A DNA stretch of 44,466 nucleotides, from the NCBI GenBank assembly GCA_963973975.1, contig CAXBCF010000025.1, positions 1-44,466 on the forward strand. The letters run 5' to 3'. Both the position numbers and the translations under genes were made by a program. Source of the DNA: UBA1494_A sp963973975 (GTDB taxonomy: Bacteria > Bacteroidota > Bacteroidia > Flavobacteriales_E > Vicingaceae). This document shows positions 42,599 through 44,466 of the stretch, piece by piece. The notes under the pieces were generated by a model. The model saw nothing but the letters and a program-made list of their open reading frames with translations. It did no database searches and was not told the DNA's origin. Numbering within the stretch: position 1 is the stretch's first letter; every line of letters begins with the position of its first letter.

Positions 42599-44466
42599 TT
42601 ATCTTAATATGGTTATTGAACCTGTTTCTACTTTTTTGCCTGAGTTTTGTCTCACAATTTCAATAATAAAATAATAAGACCCTGAAGGCAACGATTGTCC
42701 ATTAAATGTTCCATCCCAAGGTTGATAATTGTTAGTTGAGAAAATCTCCAAACCGAAGTTATCAAATACAGAAACTCGATAACTTATAATTTCTTCGCTA
42801 TCTAAGTTCTTGATTTCCCAAGTATCATTAAATCCATCATTATTTGGTGTAAAAGCAGTAGGTAATGTAAAGTCATTTACAACAGTTACAAGTATGGAGT
42901 CTGTTCCAATACATCCAAATTGATTAATTACCTGAACAATGAACAAAGTTGTTTCCTCTAATGAATTGTTACTACTAGTAGTTGCACTCATTGGATCATC
43001 CAAAAACATAGATGGTTGCCATTGATAATTCACTCCTTGGGCATTGGATGAATCTGAAAAAACTGATAATGTTACTCCGTCTTCTCTAAATACGCTTACA
43101 TCAGGTCCAGCATCAGCAGATGGATTATCAGATCTTATTATTTCGACAATATCAGTACTTGCGCTGCAAGTACCATTATTAATTGTCCACTCAAATCTAT
43201 TCGCTCCAAGTGATAAATTACTAATTGTTGTAGCTGGATTATTCGGATTATTTATTGTAGCTGACCCTTGCAGTAAAGTCCATGTTCCAATGCCAACTAC
43301 TGGATTATTTCCATTCAATGCGCCAATATTATCATCGCAAATAATTTGATCTACTCCAGCATTTGAAATAGTTGGTTCTTCATCAAAAGTAACGATAACA
43401 GTATCTGAACTAGCGGCGCAAACTCCATTATTAATAGACCAAATTAGTCTATTAGCTCCTCTTTGTAATCCACGAGCAATTGTTGAGGAGTTTGTTGGAT
43501 CATCAAAATTAATTAGTGTTGAAATTGAAGACCAACTACCAACTCCAATAGTTGGCGTATTTGCAGCTAAAATTACCGTATCAATACAAATATTTGAATT
43601 AACACCTGCATTTGCATTTGATGGTATAGAATCTCTTGTTACAGTGAAGCTGCAAGAATCTAGATTTCCATTAACGTCAGTAATTATAAACTTATTTAAA
43701 GTAACGCCAACAGGATAAAACTGACCTGAACTAATTCCTTCAACTTGTACAATGCTTAATACTCCGCAGTTATCTGTCCCAACAGGTAAATTGAATGTAA
43801 AGCTATTTTCACAAATAACTGTATCAGACTGACACTCGATTTGTGGTGCAATGCTATCATTGACTGTAATGGTAAACCTAGCCGTGTCGGTATTCATGGA
43901 TGAATCATAAGCTATGTATTCCACAACTGTAACTCCTACAGGAAATAAAGTTCCTGGAGTAAAATTGCTAACCAATGAATCAACTGAGCAATTATCATTT
44001 GCTTGAGGTAATGTCCAGTTTACTAAAACAGAACAGCTGATAGAATCATTATTTACTGTAATATCAGATGGGATATTTAATATTACTGGAACTTCATTAT
44101 CAATTACTGTTACAGTAAAGCTGCAAGTATCAGTGTTGTTATTTGAATCATATGCAATGTATGTAACAGTTGTAACTCCAATATTAAAAGTACTTCCCGG
44201 AGTAAAATTAACTACTAATGAATCTATAGAGCAATTGTCAACCGTATTTGGAGCTAACCAATTTACAATTGCAGAACAATTGCCTAGGTCATTGTTAACT
44301 ACGATGTCGTTTGGACAGTTAAGTATTATAGGCTTAATGCTGTCGATAACCGTGACTGTTGCACTCGCTGAGTCAATGTTTCCGTTCACATCTGTTACAC
44401 GCAGCCAAACAGTGTTTACTCCAACTTCACTGCAGTCAAAGTTGGTCGAATCTAAACTGCTTGTTT
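42599..44466 (-). CDS. Secreted adhesin-like protein with HYR domains and type B T9SS sorting domain (partial)
   Basis: The frame is open to the right edge of the window, so the N-terminus is missing; the ATG-like start at 44389 is internal. The visible part has tandem HYR-like domains, whose first two copies are about 81 codons apart (ILNCPNDIVVNNDLGNCSAI and ILNIPSDITVNNDSISCSVL). Ig/PKD-like repeats follow (NAGVNSNICIDTVILAANTP, then NAGVDQIICDDNIGALNGNN). The C-terminus is the gliding-motility/CHU_C sorting domain: FTLPTAFTPNNDGFNDTWEI, then YRVSVFDNFGLEIF and PSGSYYFIIEI. It is exported by the type IX system and paired with the PorP/SprF protein downstream. Confidence 0.9.
   Translation of the reverse strand, partial: TSSLDSTNFDCSEVGVNTVWLRVTDVNGNIDSASATVTVIDSIKPIILNCPNDIVVNNDLGNCSAIVNWLAPNTVDNCSIDSLVVNFTPGSTFNIGVTTVTYIAYDSNNNTDTCSFTVTVIDNEVPVILNIPSDITVNNDSISCSVLVNWTLPQANDNCSVDSLVSNFTPGTLFPVGVTVVEYIAYDSSMNTDTARFTITVNDSIAPQIECQSDTVICENSFTFNLPVGTDNCGVLSIVQVEGISSGQFYPVGVTLNKFIITDVNGNLDSCSFTVTRDSIPSNANAGVNSNICIDTVILAANTPTIGVGSWSSISTLINFDDPTNSSTIARGLQRGANRLIWSINNGVCAASSDTVIVTFDEEPTISNAGVDQIICDDNIGALNGNNPVVGIGTWTLLQGSATINNPNNPATTISNLSLGANRFEWTINNGTCSASTDIVEIIRSDNPSADAGPDVSVFREDGVTLSVFSDSSNAQGVNYQWQPSMFLDDPMSATTSSNNSLEETTLFIVQVINQFGCIGTDSILVTVVNDFTLPTAFTPNNDGFNDTWEIKNLDSEEIISYRVSVFDNFGLEIFSTNNYQPWDGTFNGQSLPSGSYYFIIEIVRQNSGKKVETGSITILR

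Overview
This window is an A+T-rich chromosomal segment of a Bacteroidota bacterium, most likely of the order Flavobacteriales. Several things point that way. A secreted protein ends in a gliding-motility/type IX secretion (T9SS) type B sorting domain and sits next to a PorP/SprF-family gene. The cbb3 oxidase subunit I and the cytochrome-c subunit II are fused in one gene (ccoNO). Some genes are preceded by the Bacteroidota -7 box TAnnTTTG, and Shine-Dalgarno sequences are weak or absent.

Layout. (1) 52-9805: tRNA-CAT, LD-carboxypeptidase, YraN, a degenerate PAP2-like membrane protein, RpoN (sigma-54), AsnS, a frameshifted REP-associated tyrosine transposase between two palindromes, an MscS channel, a SRAP protein, acetyl-CoA synthetase and a small coupled ORF. 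(2) 9806-10325: a gene-free stretch with three separate palindromic elements, one of them REPIN-like. (3) 10326-16489: the 2-oxoglutarate dehydrogenase genes sucA-sucB, a secreted protein, purD and a small membrane protein. (4) 24162 down to 16519 on the minus strand: an envelope-centred gene string of CoaX, an outer-membrane barrel, a TPR protein, an LptC-like lipoprotein, a small membrane protein, a CNNM/CorC-type protein and a PpiD-like chaperone. (5) 24347-27789: tRNA-Phe and tRNA-Leu followed by an accessory-looking patch with a nonsense-interrupted AAA+ ATPase, two orphan exported proteins, REP-like palindromes and a long regulatory leader. (6) 27790-35280: the cbb3 oxidase operon ccoS-ccoNO-ccoQ-ccoP-ccoG-ccoH, then a SafE-like transporter and a PLP decarboxylase. 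(7) 35303 to the right edge, minus strand: a T9SS-type surface module of adhesin (cut by the window edge), PorP/SprF protein and two OmpA-domain proteins. The two OmpA proteins differ mainly in carrying five tandem copies versus one copy of a ~200-residue two-part module.

Most of the window is core metabolism and envelope biology. I see no CRISPR array, no defence system, and no clearly new multi-gene system. The most interesting signals are the five-fold module expansion in the OmpA protein, the REPIN-like palindrome cluster before sucA, the RAYT remnant carrying a palindrome inside its own reading frame, and the candidate operators ahead of the cbb3 operon.
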